From Collimonas fungivorans Ter331 (GTDB lineage: Bacteria > Pseudomonadota > Gammaproteobacteria > Burkholderiales > Burkholderiaceae_D), in contig NC_015856.1 of assembly GCF_000221045.1 (NCBI RefSeq), positions 4,608,542 to 4,672,541 on the forward strand: 64,000 bases of DNA, read 5' to 3'. Under the pieces are notes generated by a model. The model saw only the letters and a list, made by a program, of their open reading frames with translations, was not told where the DNA came from and ran no database searches. A program made the translations under genes and the position numbers. Shown piece by piece: positions 1-10,179 of the stretch (within the stretch, counting starts at the first letter, position 1; every line of letters begins with the position of its first letter).

Positions 1-348
1 ATCCTGCACCCCTTGATCCGGGCCGAAACCGCCAGCGCGGCGCAACATGTCCAAGGTTTGTACCTGATTTTTGTCGTACCGCTGCTGATCGAATCCGGCA
101 ACTGGAAAGAACGGGTACAGCGCATACTGGTCGTGGATTGCGACGAACAGGTCCAGCTGGAACGCGTGATGCAGCGCAATGCAATGACGCCGTCTCAGGT
201 ACGCGCCATCATGGCGACCCAAGCCTCCAGGCAGCAACGCTTGCAAGCCGCCGACGATGTGATTGTCAATGATAGTGAGCCCGCAGCGCTATTGCCGCAA
301 GTGACGCGATTACACGCACTATATGAAGCATTGAGCCGATCGTTATAA
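1..348 (+). CDS. coaE: dephospho-CoA kinase, 3' part
   Basis: This is the last 115 codons of CoaE, which phosphorylates dephospho-CoA in the final step of coenzyme A synthesis in the cytoplasm. The reading frame is open from base 1, so the start and the P-loop lie outside the window. The visible part has the family's VVPLLIESG strand, a VLVVDC-like segment (ILVVDCDEQ), the ERVMQRN helix and the QASRQQRL lid motif followed by the DDVIVND end of the domain. Gene order coaE-zapD-yacG is usual in Betaproteobacteria. No anomaly is seen in the part available. Confidence 0.93.
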   Translation: MLHPLIRAETASAAQHVQGLYLIFVVPLLIESGNWKERVQRILVVDCDEQVQLERVMQRNAMTPSQVRAIMATQASRQQRLQAADDVIVNDSEPAALLPQVTRLHALYEALSRSL

Positions 349-478
349 TGGTATAAAGCTTTATATATCAGGCAGAAAGCCTGTCGCTCAATGTTAAAAA
401 TAGAGGGGCATTTGTAATTTCTGTTCGCATCGTTCAGAATCATGTCTTATCCGGCTCAAATTTTTAAGGGATGTCACT

Positions 479-1234
479 TTGATCGTCTACGAATATCCTT
501 TCAACGAGCGCATTCGCACCATGTTGCGGCTGGAAGACCTGCACGAAAGATTCGGCTTTTTCGTGCAGCAGGAAAGCCCGCTGCAGCACCATATCGCGCT
601 ATCCACCATTTTCGAAATGCTGGAGGTTGCCGGACGCGCCGATCTGAAGTCGGATTTGCTGCAAGAACTGGAACGACAAAAACAAACCCTGCTCGGCTTT
701 AAATCCAATCCCAACGTTGCGCCCGACATGCTGGACGCCATCCTGCAAGAGATAGACCGGATCAGCACAGCGCTGATGGCGACCCAGGGCAAGACCGGCC
801 AGCATATACGCGAAAATGAATGGCTGATGAGTATCCGCGGCCGCACCATCATTCCCGGCGGCGCCTGTGAATTCGACCTGCCTTCCTACTATGCCTGGCA
901 ACAGCACCCCGCCGAACAGCGGTTCGCCGATATCGTCGGCTGGTTCGCGCCGCTGGCGCCGTTGTTCGACGCTATCAGCATCGTATTGCGTTTATTGCGA
1001 GAAACCGGAAGTTCGGTAAAGATAGACGCACAAAACGGTAGTTATCAGCAAATGCTGCAAGGAAAATCTTACCAGATGCTGCGCCTGATCATTGATGAGC
1101 AACTGGCCGCGATTCCTGAAATATCCGCCAACAAGTACATGCTGTGGGTGCGCTTCACCACCCAGGGCGGCGACCTGAAGCCAAAAGCGTATGAAGGCGA
1201 CGTGCCGTTCGAACTCACTCTTTGTAATTTTTAA
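479..1234 (+). CDS. zapD: cell division protein ZapD (YacF/DUF1342)
   Basis: ZapD binds the C-terminal tail of FtsZ and cross-links FtsZ filaments, helping Z-ring assembly in the cytoplasm. The 251-residue protein matches the family's usual length (about 250) and begins with the typical [20 protein letters not shown]-type N terminus. It has the mainly helical first half (residues about 1-110) and a beta-rich second half ending in a FELTLCNF strand. The start is a TTG at 479. It is chosen because an AAGGG Shine-Dalgarno lies about 8 bases upstream and the conserved N terminus begins there. It sits between coaE and yacG, the standard order. Its partner gene ftsZ lies about 10 kb away in this window. 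Confidence 0.95.
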   Translation: MIVYEYPFNERIRTMLRLEDLHERFGFFVQQESPLQHHIALSTIFEMLEVAGRADLKSDLLQELERQKQTLLGFKSNPNVAPDMLDAILQEIDRISTALMATQGKTGQHIRENEWLMSIRGRTIIPGGACEFDLPSYYAWQQHPAEQRFADIVGWFAPLAPLFDAISIVLRLLRETGSSVKIDAQNGSYQQMLQGKSYQMLRLIIDEQLAAIPEISANKYMLWVRFTTQGGDLKPKAYEGDVPFELTLCNF

Positions 1235-1255
1235 ATGTTTTTTGAATAGATTTGT

Positions 1256-1444
1256 ATGACTACTACCGTCGATTGCCCGACATGCGGCACAAAAGTTGAA
1301 TGGATTGCCGCCAACCGGTTCAGGCCGTTTTGCTCAGAACGCTGCAAACAGATCGACCTGGGCGCCTGGGCCGAAGAGAAATATGCGATCCCGGCAGTCA
1401 ATCCGCCCGATGAAATCGATGACGACGGCAAGCTGCCGCAATAA
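1256..1444 (+). CDS. yacG: DNA gyrase inhibitor YacG
   Basis: YacG is a small zinc-binding protein that in E. coli binds GyrB and blocks DNA binding by gyrase. At 62 residues it has the normal family size. Four cysteines form a zinc finger: C7 and C10 in CPTCG, and C26 and C30 in FCSERC. A conserved DLGAWAEE segment follows and the tail is acidic. It lies 21 bp after zapD and is probably co-transcribed with it. It ends 19 bp from the convergent mutT gene, and no terminator is visible in that gap. Confidence 0.94.
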   Translation: MTTTVDCPTCGTKVEWIAANRFRPFCSERCKQIDLGAWAEEKYAIPAVNPPDEIDDDGKLPQ

Positions 1445-1463
1445 CTCGAGGTAGCGAGGTAGC

Positions 1464-1877
1464 TTACACGCTCTCTCGGCGCAATTCATCCAGCCATTCA
1501 ATCAAGGGAATCGCTGCGGGTAACAGTGGCTCGACGTCGACGCTGCCTTGCCATGAAAACGCCTGTCCTTCCAGGCTTTGCGGTTCGCCGCGCCATTCGC
1601 GGCTGATGTAAAAATGCAGACGCACGCGCGCATGCGGATAATAATGTTCAATTCCGCACCAAGGCTCGGCAGAGGCAATTTCAACTCCCAGTTCCTCCAG
1701 CAGTTCACGCTTGAGGGCGTCGAAAATCGACTCTCCCGATTCGACTTTCCCCCCCGGGAACTCCCAGTAACCAGCCATCGGCTTGCCTGCCGGCCTCTGG
1801 CCCAGCAGCACGTCGCCGTTGGGCTTCATCAGGATGCCGACTGCTACATTGACCGGTTCCCGCTCAAGAACGGTCAT
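1464..1877 (-). CDS. mutT: MutT/NUDIX hydrolase (8-oxo-dGTP diphosphatase type)
   Basis: This Nudix pyrophosphohydrolase probably hydrolyses oxidised nucleotides such as 8-oxo-dGTP, preventing A:T to C:G mutations. The Nudix box is complete: G43-x5-E49-x7-R57-E58-x2-E61-E62-x-G64. The MAGYWEFPGGK segment before it is typical of MutT. Length is 137 residues, close to E. coli MutT (129). The start at 1877 is chosen because its ATG overlaps the stop codon of the upstream ATPase gene by four bases (ATGA), which implies translational coupling. A longer in-frame opening exists upstream, but it lies inside the neighbour's coding sequence and encodes unlikely, Arg-rich protein. No fused ThiE domain is present. 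Confidence 0.93.
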   Translation of the reverse strand: MTVLEREPVNVAVGILMKPNGDVLLGQRPAGKPMAGYWEFPGGKVESGESIFDALKRELLEELGVEIASAEPWCGIEHYYPHARVRLHFYISREWRGEPQSLEGQAFSWQGSVDVEPLLPAAIPLIEWLDELRRESV

Positions 1878-2749
1878 GGCGGCGTCATTCTGCCGGCGTA
1901 ATCGCGGGCAAACTGCCATGCCACCCGGCCTGAACGCGAAGCCCGTTGCAAGGCCCAGCGCAAGGCATCGCCGCGCGCTTCCGCAATCTGCTCTGCATTG
2001 CAGCCGAAATGGCTGAGCCAATGGCCGACGATGTCCAGGTAATCGTCTTGCTTGAACGGATAAAACGATACCCACAGTCCGAAGCGCTCTGAAAGTGAAA
2101 TCTTTTCTTCGACGGTTTCCCCCGGATGCAAATCGCCATCCTCGGTAGTTTTATAGCTGGCATTGTCCGACATCCGCTCCGGCAGCAAATGGCGCCGGTT
2201 GGAAGTGGCATAAATCAGCACATTGTCCGACTGCGCGGCGATGCTGCCGTCGAGCGCCACTTTGAGCGCCTTGTAACCGCTCTCCCCCTCTTCGAACGAA
2301 AGATCGTCGCAGAAAATGATGAAGCGTTCCGGCCGCTCCGCCACCAGGTCGACAATATCCGGCAATGCCGCCAAATCGTCCTTATCCACTTCGATCAGCC
2401 GCAACCCTTGGGGAGCATACTGGTTCAGGCAAGCTTTGATCAGCGACGATTTGCCGGTGCCGCGGGCGCCGGTCAGCAGCACATTGTTGGCCGGCCGGCC
2501 ATCGACGAACTGGCGCGTATTCTGGTCGATCTGCTGCTTCTGTACTTCGATATTGTGCAGGTCCGACAGCGCGATATCGGAAATATGGCCGACCGCCTGC
2601 AAGTAACCGCCGGCAGATCCGCCGCGATGGCGCCAGCGAAAAGCGGTCGCCGCCTGCCAGTCGGGAGCCGCCTTGGCCTGCGGCAGGATGGATTCAAGCC
2701 GGGTCAGCAGGGCTTCGGCGCGGAGCAGGAATTGGTCTAATTGAGTCAT
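1874..2749 (-). CDS. DUF815 family AAA+-like ATPase
   Basis: This is a cytoplasmic P-loop ATPase of the DUF815 family; its cellular role is not established. Counting from the ATG at 2749, Walker A is GARGTGKSS at residues 94-102 and a Walker B-like strand FIIFCDDLSF lies at 143-152. A sensor-like IYATSNRRHL segment and a C-terminal arginine-containing helical region follow. Length is 291 residues. A TTG at 2791 in the same frame would add 14 residues, but they show no family similarity I recognise, so the ATG is preferred; neither start has a strong Shine-Dalgarno. The gene is translationally coupled to mutT through an ATGA overlap, and it follows argJ on the same strand. Confidence 0.88.
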   Translation of the reverse strand: MTQLDQFLLRAEALLTRLESILPQAKAAPDWQAATAFRWRHRGGSAGGYLQAVGHISDIALSDLHNIEVQKQQIDQNTRQFVDGRPANNVLLTGARGTGKSSLIKACLNQYAPQGLRLIEVDKDDLAALPDIVDLVAERPERFIIFCDDLSFEEGESGYKALKVALDGSIAAQSDNVLIYATSNRRHLLPERMSDNASYKTTEDGDLHPGETVEEKISLSERFGLWVSFYPFKQDDYLDIVGHWLSHFGCNAEQIAEARGDALRWALQRASRSGRVAWQFARDYAGRMTPP

Positions 2750-2889
2750 GGCTGGTTCGGTGACAAATGGGATTTCCCCATTCTGACGCAAAGCAAAACG
2801 CCGCTGGGTGAATATTATTTGTCAAAGTAAATTCGCCGCCGTGGCCGACAGCCGGCCTCGGACAGCATTTTTTTCGGGATATTATCGGC

Positions 2890-4128
2890 TCAGGAGCGAT
2901 AGTCAGCATTGATCGAGACATAGTCATGCGATAAATCGCAGGTCCAGACAGTCGCATCGGCATCGCCGCGCGCCAGCTGCACCCGCACCGTGATCTCGCT
3001 CTGTTTCATGACGCGCTGGCCGTCGGCTTCCTGGTATTCAGGATTGCGGCCACCGTTTTTTGCCACCAGGACGTCATCCAGGTACAGATCCAGTTTGCTG
3101 ACGTCGAGGTCGTCGACGCCGGCGTAACCGATCGCCGCCAGGATGCGGCCCAGGTTCGGATCGGAAGCGAAGAAAGCGGTCTTGACCAGCGGCGAGTGCG
3201 CGATCGAATAAGCGATCTTGCGGCATTCTGCGACGTTCTGTCCCTGTTCCACCGTGATCGTGATGAACTTGGTGGCGCCTTCGCCGTCGCGGATGATCAT
3301 TTGCGCCAGATGCCGTGAAATATCGGTGACGGCAGCCGCCAGCTCCGCATATTCCGCACTGTCGACGCTGCTGATTTCCAGTTCGCCGGCGCCGGTGGCG
3401 ATCAGCATGAACGAGTCGTTGGTCGAGGTATCGCCGTCGATGGTGATGCAGTTGAACGAGCGGTCGGCGGCCTGGCGCACCATGTGCTCCAGCACCGGTT
3501 GCGCCACTTTCGCATCGATCGCCAGGAAACCGAGCATGGTCGCCATATTCGGCTTGATCATGCCGGCGCCCTTGCTGATGCCGGACAGCGTCACCGTTTT
3601 GCCGGCGATGACCAGGCTGCGCGAAGCCGCCTTCGGCTGGGTATCGGTGGTCATGATAGCCTCAGCGGCATTGAACCAGTTGTCGCTTTGCAGGTTCTGT
3701 AGCGCCTGCGGCAAACCGGCGGTGATGCGCTCCACCGGCAGCGGCTCCAGGATGACGCCAGTCGAAAACGGCAGGATCTGCGCCGCATGGCAGCCCAGCA
3801 GCTCGGCCAGCGCATCACAGGTGGCATTGGCTGCCGCCAGGCCGGCTTCGCCGGTGCCGGCATTGGCGTTGCCGGTATTGATCAGCAGCGCGCGAACAGG
3901 TTCGCCCGAAATTTCGGCGGCCGCCAGGTGTGCTTTGCTGACTTGCACCGGAGCGGCGCAAAAGCGGTTTTGCGTAAACACCCCGGCTACCGTCGCCGTC
4001 GGCGCCAGTTTCATCACCAGCAAATCCTTGCGATTCGCTTTGCGCACACCGGCCTCGGCATGGCCAAGCTCGATGCCCGCCACGGGCAGCAGGTCGGCGG
4101 CGACAGGAATGGGGGAGTTGACGGCCAT
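2890..4128 (-). CDS. argJ: bifunctional ornithine acetyltransferase / N-acetylglutamate synthase
   Basis: ArgJ transfers the acetyl group from N-acetylornithine to glutamate (and can use acetyl-CoA in bifunctional forms), recycling acetyl groups in arginine synthesis. The 412-residue protein shows the family's self-cleavage site in [10 protein letters not shown]. Thr197 becomes the N-terminal nucleophile of the beta chain after cleavage between A196 and T197. The oxyanion-hole region FSTGVI (121-126) and the GISKGAGM segment (183-190) are intact. The ATG at 4128 follows an AAGGA Shine-Dalgarno. A second arginine-pathway gene, argC, lies at 41.6 kb, so the pathway is scattered rather than one operon. 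Confidence 0.96.
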   Translation of the reverse strand: MAVNSPIPVAADLLPVAGIELGHAEAGVRKANRKDLLVMKLAPTATVAGVFTQNRFCAAPVQVSKAHLAAAEISGEPVRALLINTGNANAGTGEAGLAAANATCDALAELLGCHAAQILPFSTGVILEPLPVERITAGLPQALQNLQSDNWFNAAEAIMTTDTQPKAASRSLVIAGKTVTLSGISKGAGMIKPNMATMLGFLAIDAKVAQPVLEHMVRQAADRSFNCITIDGDTSTNDSFMLIATGAGELEISSVDSAEYAELAAAVTDISRHLAQMIIRDGEGATKFITITVEQGQNVAECRKIAYSIAHSPLVKTAFFASDPNLGRILAAIGYAGVDDLDVSKLDLYLDDVLVAKNGGRNPEYQEADGQRVMKQSEITVRVQLARGDADATVWTCDLSHDYVSINADYRS

Positions 4129-4229
4129 GAGAATCCTTAACTAGGTATATAGGTGTTGGCGGCGCTGGTTTGCCGAGATTAATGGGTCGGTTGCCCGGTC
4201 CAGCAGACCGGCAGCTAATCCAGGTGCTT

Positions 4230-4258
4230 ATTTTAAGGGGTATTAAGGCGTATGCGCA
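4230..4258 (-). promoter_or_regulatory. candidate argJ promoter
   Basis: On the minus strand a TGCGCA -35-like hexamer (4253-4258) is separated by 17 bases from a TAAAAT -10 element (4230-4235), about 100 bases upstream of argJ. The secA terminator lies just upstream, so argJ needs its own promoter. The -35 matches the consensus at only four of six positions. Confidence 0.35.
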
Positions 4259-4275
4259 GAACATGTGTACATCTG

Positions 4276-4310
4276 CCGCAACAAAAGCAAAGGGCGGGTT
4301 TCCCCGCCCT
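4276..4310 (-). terminator. intrinsic terminator of secA
   Basis: An 8-bp GC-rich stem (AGGGCGGG / CCCGCCCT, loop of four) at 4291-4310 is followed on the minus strand by a T-rich run (TTTGCTTTTGTT). It begins 28 bases past the secA stop codon, where a factor-independent terminator is expected. Confidence 0.8.
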
Positions 4311-4337
4311 GCTTTAGCTGTTGCCCATCCTTGCCGG

Positions 4338-7097
4338 TTACATCAGCTGGCCGTGGCACTGCTTGTATTTCTTGCCGCTGCCGCAAGGGCAAGGATCGTT
4401 GCGGCCGACCTTCGGCACGCTGCTGCCCGGCTGCTGCGATTCATCGCTGTGCGCAGTCGGCGCCAGCAAGGTTTCCGGCGCCTCGTTCGAATCAAAATCG
4501 GCGTGCTGGTAGTGCACGTTTTCCACATGGGACTGCGCCATTTCTTCTTCGGCAGCAGCGATTTCCTCGCGGTTTTCGATACGTACCGTCATCACCACCT
4601 TGACCACTTCATTCTTGATCAGGTCCAGCATCTGGCCAAACAGTTCAAACGCTTCGCGCTTGTATTCCTGCTTCGGATTCTTTTGTGCGTAACCGCGCAG
4701 GTGGATCCCCTGGCGCAGATGGTCGAGCGCCGCCAGATGTTCGCGCCAATGGCTGTCGACGCTTTGCAGCATGACGCTGCGCTCGAAGCCGGCGAACGAT
4801 TCCTTGCCGACGATTTCGGTCTTGGCGTCATAGGTAGCATTGGCGGCAGTCAGCACGCGCTCCAGCAGATCCTCGTCGGTCAGGTTAGGTTCCGATTTCA
4901 GCATCTCGCCCAGCGGCACTTCCAGGTGCAGGTCGTTGGCCAAGGCTGCTTCCAGCGCCGGGATATTCCACTGCTCTTCCAGCGATTCTTCCGGCACATA
5001 AGTGCGGAAGGTGTCGTCCAGCACGCCTTCGCGCAGCGACGCCACCGTCTCGGACACGCCTTGCGATTCCAGCAACTCGTTGCGCTGCTGATAGATCACC
5101 TTGCGCTGATCGTTGGCGACATCGTCATATTCCAGCAGCTGCTTGCGGATATCGAAGTTGCGCGCCTCGACCTTGCGCTGCGCCGATTCGATCGAACGCG
5201 ACACGATACCAGCCTCGATCGGCTCGCCTTCCGGCATTTTCAGCCGGTCCATGATGGCGCGCACGCGGTCGCCGGCAAAAATGCGCAGCAAGGCGTCGTC
5301 CAGCGACAGGTAGAAACGCGAAGAACCCGGATCGCCCTGGCGCGCAGCACGGCCGCGCAACTGGTTATCCACCCGGCGCGATTCATGACGCTCGGTGCCG
5401 ATGATATGCAAGCCGCCGGCATTGACCACGTGGTCATGCAGCGATTGCCATTCATCGCGCAACTTGTCGGAGCGCAGCTGTTTTTCGGTATCGCCGAGGG
5501 CGTCGTCGGCTTCGATGAACTGGATCTGTTTCTCGACATTCCCGCCCAGCACGATGTCGGTACCGCGTCCCGCCATGTTGGTGGCGATAGTGATCGCTTG
5601 CGGACGGCCTGCCTGCGCGATGATTTCCGCTTCGCGCGCATGCTGCTTGGCGTTCAGCACGTTGTGCGGCAGCTTGGCCTTGGTCAGGATCGAGGACAGC
5701 AGCTCCGAGTTTTCGATCGAGGTGGTGCCCACCAGCACCGGCTGTCCGCGCTCGTAGCAATCCTGGATATCCTTCAGCATCGCATTGTATTTTTCCTGCG
5801 ACGTCTTGTAGACCTGGTCTTGCCGGTCCTTGCGCTGGTTCGGCCGGTTTTGCGGGATCACCACGGTTTCCAGGCCGTAGATTTCCTGAAATTCGTAAGC
5901 TTCGGTATCGGCAGTGCCGGTCATGCCAGCCAGTTTGCCGTACATGCGGAAATAGTTCTGGAAGGTGATCGAGGCCAGGGTCTGGTTCTCGTTCTGGATC
6001 TTGACGCCTTCCTTGGCTTCCACCGCCTGGTGCAAGCCGTCCGACCAGCGGCGGCCGGTCATCATGCGGCCGGTGAATTCGTCGACGATGACGATTTCGC
6101 CGCCCTGCACCACATAGTGCTGGTCCTTGAAATACAGCGAGTGCGCGCGCAGCGCGGCGTACAGGTGATGGATCAGGCTGATGTTGGCGGCGTCGTACAG
6201 GGACGCTCCTTCTGCCAGCAAGCCCATGTCGGTGAGGATCTGCTCGGCTTTTTCATGGCCGGCTTCGGTCAGCAGCACCTGGTGCGCTTTTTCATCCTTG
6301 GTGTAATCGCCAGGGACTTCTACCTTGCCCTTGCCGTCCGGCGTTTCTTCGCCGACCTGCTGGGTCAGCAGCGGCGGCACTTCATTGATCTTGTAATACA
6401 GGTCGGTGTGATTTTCAGCCTGGCCGGAAATGATCAGCGGCGTCCGCGCTTCATCGATCAGGATCGAGTCGACTTCATCGACGATGGCGAAATTCAGGCT
6501 GCGCTGCACGCGGTCGGCGGCGTCGTACACCATGTTGTCGCGCAGGTAATCGAAACCGAATTCGTTGTTGGTGCCGTAGGTGATGTCGGCGCCGTAAGCC
6601 ACCTGCTTGGCGTCGTGCTCCACCGACGACAGGTTGACCCCGGTCGTCAGGCCCAGCCAGCCATACAAACGTCCCATCCACTCGGCATCGCGCTGCGCCA
6701 GGTAGTCATTGACGGTCACCACGTGCACGCCCTTGCCGGACAGCGCATTCAGGTATGCCGGCAGGGTCGCCATCAGCGTCTTGCCCTCGCCGGTGCCCAT
6801 TTCGGCGATTTTCCCGTAATGCAATACCATGCCGCCGATCAGTTGCACGTCGAAATGGCGCATTTTCAAGACCCGCTTGCCGGCCTCGCGGCAAACCGCG
6901 AATGCTTCCGGCAGCAAGGCGTCGAGCTTTTCGCCGTCGGCTATGCGTTGCTTGAGCTCCGGCGTTTTCGCCTGCAGCTCGGCATCGGACAGTTTTTCGA
7001 ACGCCGGTTCAAGTGCATTAATTTGTCGGACGACTTTTTTATATTGCTTAAGCAGGCGCTGGTTGCGGCTACCGAAAATCTGGGTCAGTAATGACAT
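4338..7097 (-). CDS. secA: preprotein translocase ATPase SecA
   Basis: SecA is the motor ATPase that drives unfolded preproteins through SecYEG. The 919-residue protein has the full domain set. Walker A is GTGEGKT at 101-107. The [13 protein letters not shown] segment of the first nucleotide-binding fold lies near residue 210. The NMAGRGTDI helicase motif is near residue 510. A C-terminal zinc/SecB-binding tail carries C903-P-C905 and C914-H915. Length agrees with betaproteobacterial SecA (about 900-920). It is followed by an intrinsic terminator. A 973-codon open frame on the opposite strand is only the codon-bias shadow of this gene. Confidence 0.98.
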   Translation of the reverse strand: MSLLTQIFGSRNQRLLKQYKKVVRQINALEPAFEKLSDAELQAKTPELKQRIADGEKLDALLPEAFAVCREAGKRVLKMRHFDVQLIGGMVLHYGKIAEMGTGEGKTLMATLPAYLNALSGKGVHVVTVNDYLAQRDAEWMGRLYGWLGLTTGVNLSSVEHDAKQVAYGADITYGTNNEFGFDYLRDNMVYDAADRVQRSLNFAIVDEVDSILIDEARTPLIISGQAENHTDLYYKINEVPPLLTQQVGEETPDGKGKVEVPGDYTKDEKAHQVLLTEAGHEKAEQILTDMGLLAEGASLYDAANISLIHHLYAALRAHSLYFKDQHYVVQGGEIVIVDEFTGRMMTGRRWSDGLHQAVEAKEGVKIQNENQTLASITFQNYFRMYGKLAGMTGTADTEAYEFQEIYGLETVVIPQNRPNQRKDRQDQVYKTSQEKYNAMLKDIQDCYERGQPVLVGTTSIENSELLSSILTKAKLPHNVLNAKQHAREAEIIAQAGRPQAITIATNMAGRGTDIVLGGNVEKQIQFIEADDALGDTEKQLRSDKLRDEWQSLHDHVVNAGGLHIIGTERHESRRVDNQLRGRAARQGDPGSSRFYLSLDDALLRIFAGDRVRAIMDRLKMPEGEPIEAGIVSRSIESAQRKVEARNFDIRKQLLEYDDVANDQRKVIYQQRNELLESQGVSETVASLREGVLDDTFRTYVPEESLEEQWNIPALEAALANDLHLEVPLGEMLKSEPNLTDEDLLERVLTAANATYDAKTEIVGKESFAGFERSVMLQSVDSHWREHLAALDHLRQGIHLRGYAQKNPKQEYKREAFELFGQMLDLIKNEVVKVVMTVRIENREEIAAAEEEMAQSHVENVHYQHADFDSNEAPETLLAPTAHSDESQQPGSSVPKVGRNDPCPCGSGKKYKQCHGQLM

Positions 7098-7306
7098 GCT
7101 TGGATTCTAAAAAAAGCGCCGGCGGCATTCCGCGGCATCTTGTGGATGACCCCGAAACCGGGCTGTGGCTAAATAATCGGAGAATTTTATCATGCAGTCC
7201 CCGACACATTGGGGTTATGCACCAGGAAACAATAGCAAGTTGCGCAAATTGTGCCCGGCATCCGGCGCATCCGGGCTCTACTGTGCTTGCATTACAACAA
7301 CATTCA

Positions 7307-8263
7307 TTACTTCCCGGCCAATGTTGCCATCTTGGCCAGGTCGGTGCCAGCGTTCAGGAACTTGCGCGGATCCTGCGCCACGCCCTTGATTCTTACTTCG
7401 AAATGCAGGTGCGGCCCGGTCGAACGTCCAGTAGTGCCAATATCGGCGATATGCTGGCCACGCTGCACGATGTCGCCCACCTTGACAAACAGCCGGGAGG
7501 CATGGGCGTAGCGGGTGATGATGTCGTTGCCGTGGTCGATATCAAGCATGTTGCCGTATTGCGGATGATATTCGGCGGCGATTACGACGCCGGCCGCCGC
7601 GGCGACGATGCTGGTGCCGACCGAGGCTGGAAAATCCAGTCCTTCGTGAAATGCGCTGCGGCCGGTGAACGGATCGAGCCGCCAGCCGAAGCTGGAGGAA
7701 TTGTAGTTGACGTTGACCGGCTGGTTGGTCGGCAGCAGCTTGGACTTGATGCGGTCGCTCATCAGCACGGTTTCGACCACATTCAGGTAGTCGGTGCGAA
7801 AACCGACATCGCGCGACATGGCGTCCAGCGCTTGCTGGAATTCACTCATGCTCATGTCGTGCGAGCGCCGGTCGTACAGGCTGCTCGATTCGGCGCCGCC
7901 GCGTCCCGGCGCTTCCTTGAAATTGAATTCCTCCGGCTTGACCCCGGCCAGGCCCTGGACCCGTTCGCCCAAGGCATCCAGGCGCATCAGCTGCGCCTGC
8001 ATTTCGCCAAGCTTGATGGCCATCGCCGCCAGGTTTTCCTTCAGGTACTTGTCTTTATCCTGTACTCCTCCGGCGACAGCGTTGCCGGTGGCCTTGCCCG
8101 CAAACGGCAGGCCGACTGCGTAACGGGCGGTGAGGAAATACAATAATCCGGTCGCCAGCAATACCGCCAGTAAAAAACCGACGATCATCAGGGTGATGTG
8201 CCTGGCGCCTAAGGTGATGGATTTTGCGCGATTAAAACGCGGGTGCAACAGAATTACCTGCAT
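7307..8263 (-). CDS. membrane-anchored M23 peptidase (LytM domain)
   Basis: This is a predicted periplasmic zinc endopeptidase that cuts peptidoglycan cross-bridges, or a divisome activator of the EnvC/NlpD type. A single N-terminal membrane segment (about residues 23-45) anchors it. A helical, coiled-coil-like stretch (about 68-105) follows, and the M23 domain occupies about 195-300. Metal and catalytic residues are present: H206 and D210 (HEGLD), H254 (RYAH), and H285 and H287 (GPHLHFE), so it looks active. It lies upstream of secA on the same strand, as in related genomes. Its 5' end is only 24 bp from a 363-bp repeat element, which may supply or displace its promoter. Confidence 0.9.
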   Translation of the reverse strand: MQVILLHPRFNRAKSITLGARHITLMIVGFLLAVLLATGLLYFLTARYAVGLPFAGKATGNAVAGGVQDKDKYLKENLAAMAIKLGEMQAQLMRLDALGERVQGLAGVKPEEFNFKEAPGRGGAESSSLYDRRSHDMSMSEFQQALDAMSRDVGFRTDYLNVVETVLMSDRIKSKLLPTNQPVNVNYNSSSFGWRLDPFTGRSAFHEGLDFPASVGTSIVAAAAGVVIAAEYHPQYGNMLDIDHGNDIITRYAHASRLFVKVGDIVQRGQHIADIGTTGRSTGPHLHFEVRIKGVAQDPRKFLNAGTDLAKMATLAGK

Positions 8264-8287
8264 TGCAGCTCCGGTGAAGCCCTGACT

Positions 8288-8650
8288 GGAGCCTGTTGAG
8301 AGTCAATTTGGGAGTGCGAACGTGACGTAGGCGTTGCAGGCCTAGGCGCAGCGACGCGACGTAGCGGTGCTACGGCAAGGATGCGGATGGCCGCCCCCTG
8401 CAACAACGGCATGCGACGCCTACGGCTCGTTCCCTCCGGGTTCAAACCAAAACGTGCGCTGGACTGCGTTGCATGGCTTGCAGGGGCCTCGGCCCCTGCT
8501 GCGCCACGCCCTTGTGCAGGGCGCATACCCGCCTGCAGGCGGGTATCGTTACGCAGGCGTGCAGCTATGCTGCACGAATTCCCTGCTACACCCTTGCCAG
8601 CACACGTTTTGGTTTGAACGCATCTCCCAAATTGACTCTCAATAGGCTCC
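8288..8650. repeat. 363-bp MITE-like element with 27-bp terminal inverted repeats
   Basis: The ends (8288-8314 and 8624-8650) are inverted copies of 27 bases with one mismatch. Inside are further inverted pairs. One is a 22-base pair with one mismatch (8441-8462 with 8597-8618). Another is an imperfect pair near 8317-8337 with 8410-8431. There is a perfect 22-base palindrome (8525-8546), plus hairpins at 8360-8374, 8481-8498 and 8559-8575. No convincing coding frame is present. The element fills nearly all of the gap (8264-8680) between the divergent M23 and DUF721 genes. Clear target-site duplications are not visible; outside the repeats the similarity continues weakly (CCTG..ACTGG versus CCTGTGACCAGG). 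No transposase is nearby, so if mobile it is non-autonomous. Confidence 0.75.
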
Positions 8651-8680
8651 TGGTCACAGGTGTGATATGGTTTCACCATC

Positions 8681-9181
8681 ATGCGTAGACTCTCACCTTC
8701 TTCTTACCGGCCAGCGACAACGGGTTCCAGGCCTCAAACTCAAAAAGCCGTTGCCGATTTTTTACGGGGGAATGACAAGATGGCGGCTTTGCTGCCCGCT
8801 GTCACACGCATGGCGGCGCTGCAAAAACAATGCGCCGCCGAATTGCCTGCCATGTTCAGTACCTGCGAAGTATTGCAATGCGAAGCCGGGCAGCTGGTGC
8901 TGTCAGCTCCCAATGCAGCTCTGGCAAGCAAATTGAAGCAGCAACTGCCACGCCTGCAAAACCAATTGCTGGCAGGAAATTGGCAGATTAATGCAATCCG
9001 AATCAAAGTGCAAGTAAGCCAAAACCTAATGAAAGCGCCTGCTGTCAAGCAGGCACTACTTTCATCCAAAGCTGTATCGGCATTCTCTTCGCTGATGGAA
9101 GAACTGGAACCATCGACTGCCAACGAAGCACTGAAAAATGCTATCGCAGCGATGGTCAGGCGCTATAGCGACAAAAAATGA
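8681..9181 (+). CDS. DUF721 domain protein (DciA-like)
   Basis: This 166-residue protein carries a DUF721 domain (about residues 40-110: a helical start, then CEVLQCEAGQLVLSAPNAAL and the LKQQLPRL helix). That region is the KH-like fold seen in DciA, which loads the replicative helicase in bacteria lacking DnaC. Whether this paralogue acts as a helicase loader cannot be told from sequence. The C-terminal half is polar and helical. The ATG at 8681 starts 30 bp after the repeat element, so transcription probably begins inside or at the edge of that element. The gene sits convergent to lpxC, as in other Burkholderiales. Confidence 0.82.
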   Translation: MRRLSPSSYRPATTGSRPQTQKAVADFLRGNDKMAALLPAVTRMAALQKQCAAELPAMFSTCEVLQCEAGQLVLSAPNAALASKLKQQLPRLQNQLLAGNWQINAIRIKVQVSQNLMKAPAVKQALLSSKAVSAFSSLMEELEPSTANEALKNAIAAMVRRYSDKK

Positions 9182-9237
9182 ATCGCTGCAGGCGGGGATG
9201 AACGCCATCTTGCAAAAATGGCATTATACACAAACAG

Positions 9238-10173
9238 CTAGTTAAGAGCCCACTCTTGCCCGACCTGGCGTTGATAAGCGCCGGGCGCTTCGCTCAACTC
9301 GTCGAAGCTGACCACTTCATAGGCATCCGGCTGGGCCAGCAAAGCGCGCAGCAACTGGTTGTTCAGGCCGTGGCCCGACTTGTGGGCGGTGTAGCTGGCC
9401 AGCAGCGGATGGCCGATCAGATACAGGTCGCCGATGGCGTCCAGGATCTTGTGGCGGACAAACTCGTTTTCGTAGCGCAAGCCATCGCTGTTAAGAATGC
9501 GGTACTCATCCATCACGATAGCGTTTTCCAGCGAACCGCCGCGCGCCAGTCCCAGGCCGCGCATGGTTTCCACATCCTGCATGAAACCGAACGTGCGGGC
9601 GCGCGCCACTTCCTTCACATATGACTGGATGCCGAAATCGACTTCCGCGGTCTGGCCGGTGCCATCCACCGCAGGGTGGTTGAATTCGATAAAGAACTTC
9701 AGCTTGAAACCGTTGCATGGATCGAGCCGCGCCCATTTCTCGCGGTCGCCTTCGCCTTCTCGCACTTCGACCGATTTTTTGATGCGCACGAATTTCTTGG
9801 CGGCGTTTTGCTCTTCCAGCCCCGCTTGCTGCAGCAGGAACACGAACGACGACGCCGAACCGTCCATGATGGGGATTTCCTCGGCAGTCACGTCGACATA
9901 CAGGTTGTCAATGCCCAGCCCCGAACAGGCCGACATCAGATGTTCGATGGTAGAAACCCGCACGCCGTCTTTGACCAGCACCGAGGCCATGCGCGTGTCC
10001 CCGACTTCGGTGGCCTTGGCCGGGAAATCGACGGCAGGATCTATATCGACACGCCGGAAAACGATGCCGGTATCCACTGCTGCCGGACGCAAGGTCAGCT
10101 CGACCTTGGTGCCGGAATGGACGCCAATGCCTGTCGTCTTGACAATTCTTTTGATAGTGCGCTGTTTCAACAT
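9238..10173 (-). CDS. lpxC: UDP-3-O-acyl-N-acetylglucosamine deacetylase
   Basis: LpxC is the zinc deacetylase that commits UDP-3-O-acyl-GlcNAc to lipid A synthesis in the cytoplasm. The 311-residue protein has all key residues: zinc ligands H78 (STIEHLMSA), H241 and D245 (HKILDAIGD), and the catalytic H268 in HKSGHG. All are within three positions of their E. coli equivalents. The start ATG at 10173 gives the usual [10 protein letters not shown] terminus. No Shine-Dalgarno is visible before it, and a perfect TATAAT lies only six bases upstream, so the transcript may have almost no leader. It follows the ftsZ-peroxiredoxin segment, the common betaproteobacterial order. Confidence 0.97.
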   Translation of the reverse strand: MLKQRTIKRIVKTTGIGVHSGTKVELTLRPAAVDTGIVFRRVDIDPAVDFPAKATEVGDTRMASVLVKDGVRVSTIEHLMSACSGLGIDNLYVDVTAEEIPIMDGSASSFVFLLQQAGLEEQNAAKKFVRIKKSVEVREGEGDREKWARLDPCNGFKLKFFIEFNHPAVDGTGQTAEVDFGIQSYVKEVARARTFGFMQDVETMRGLGLARGGSLENAIVMDEYRILNSDGLRYENEFVRHKILDAIGDLYLIGHPLLASYTAHKSGHGLNNQLLRALLAQPDAYEVVSFDELSEAPGAYQRQVGQEWALN

Positions 10174-10179
10174 GATGAC

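Noticed and set aside
4170-7091. Very long open frame (973 codons) on the plus strand
   Set aside because: It lies fully opposite secA, whose protein is unmistakable; the frame encodes Arg/His/Gln-rich, low-plausibility sequence produced by GC-rich codon bias.
8367-8645. 92-codon plus-strand ORF inside the 363-bp element
   Set aside because: It is made of the palindromes and inverted repeats of the element and has no transposase-like features.
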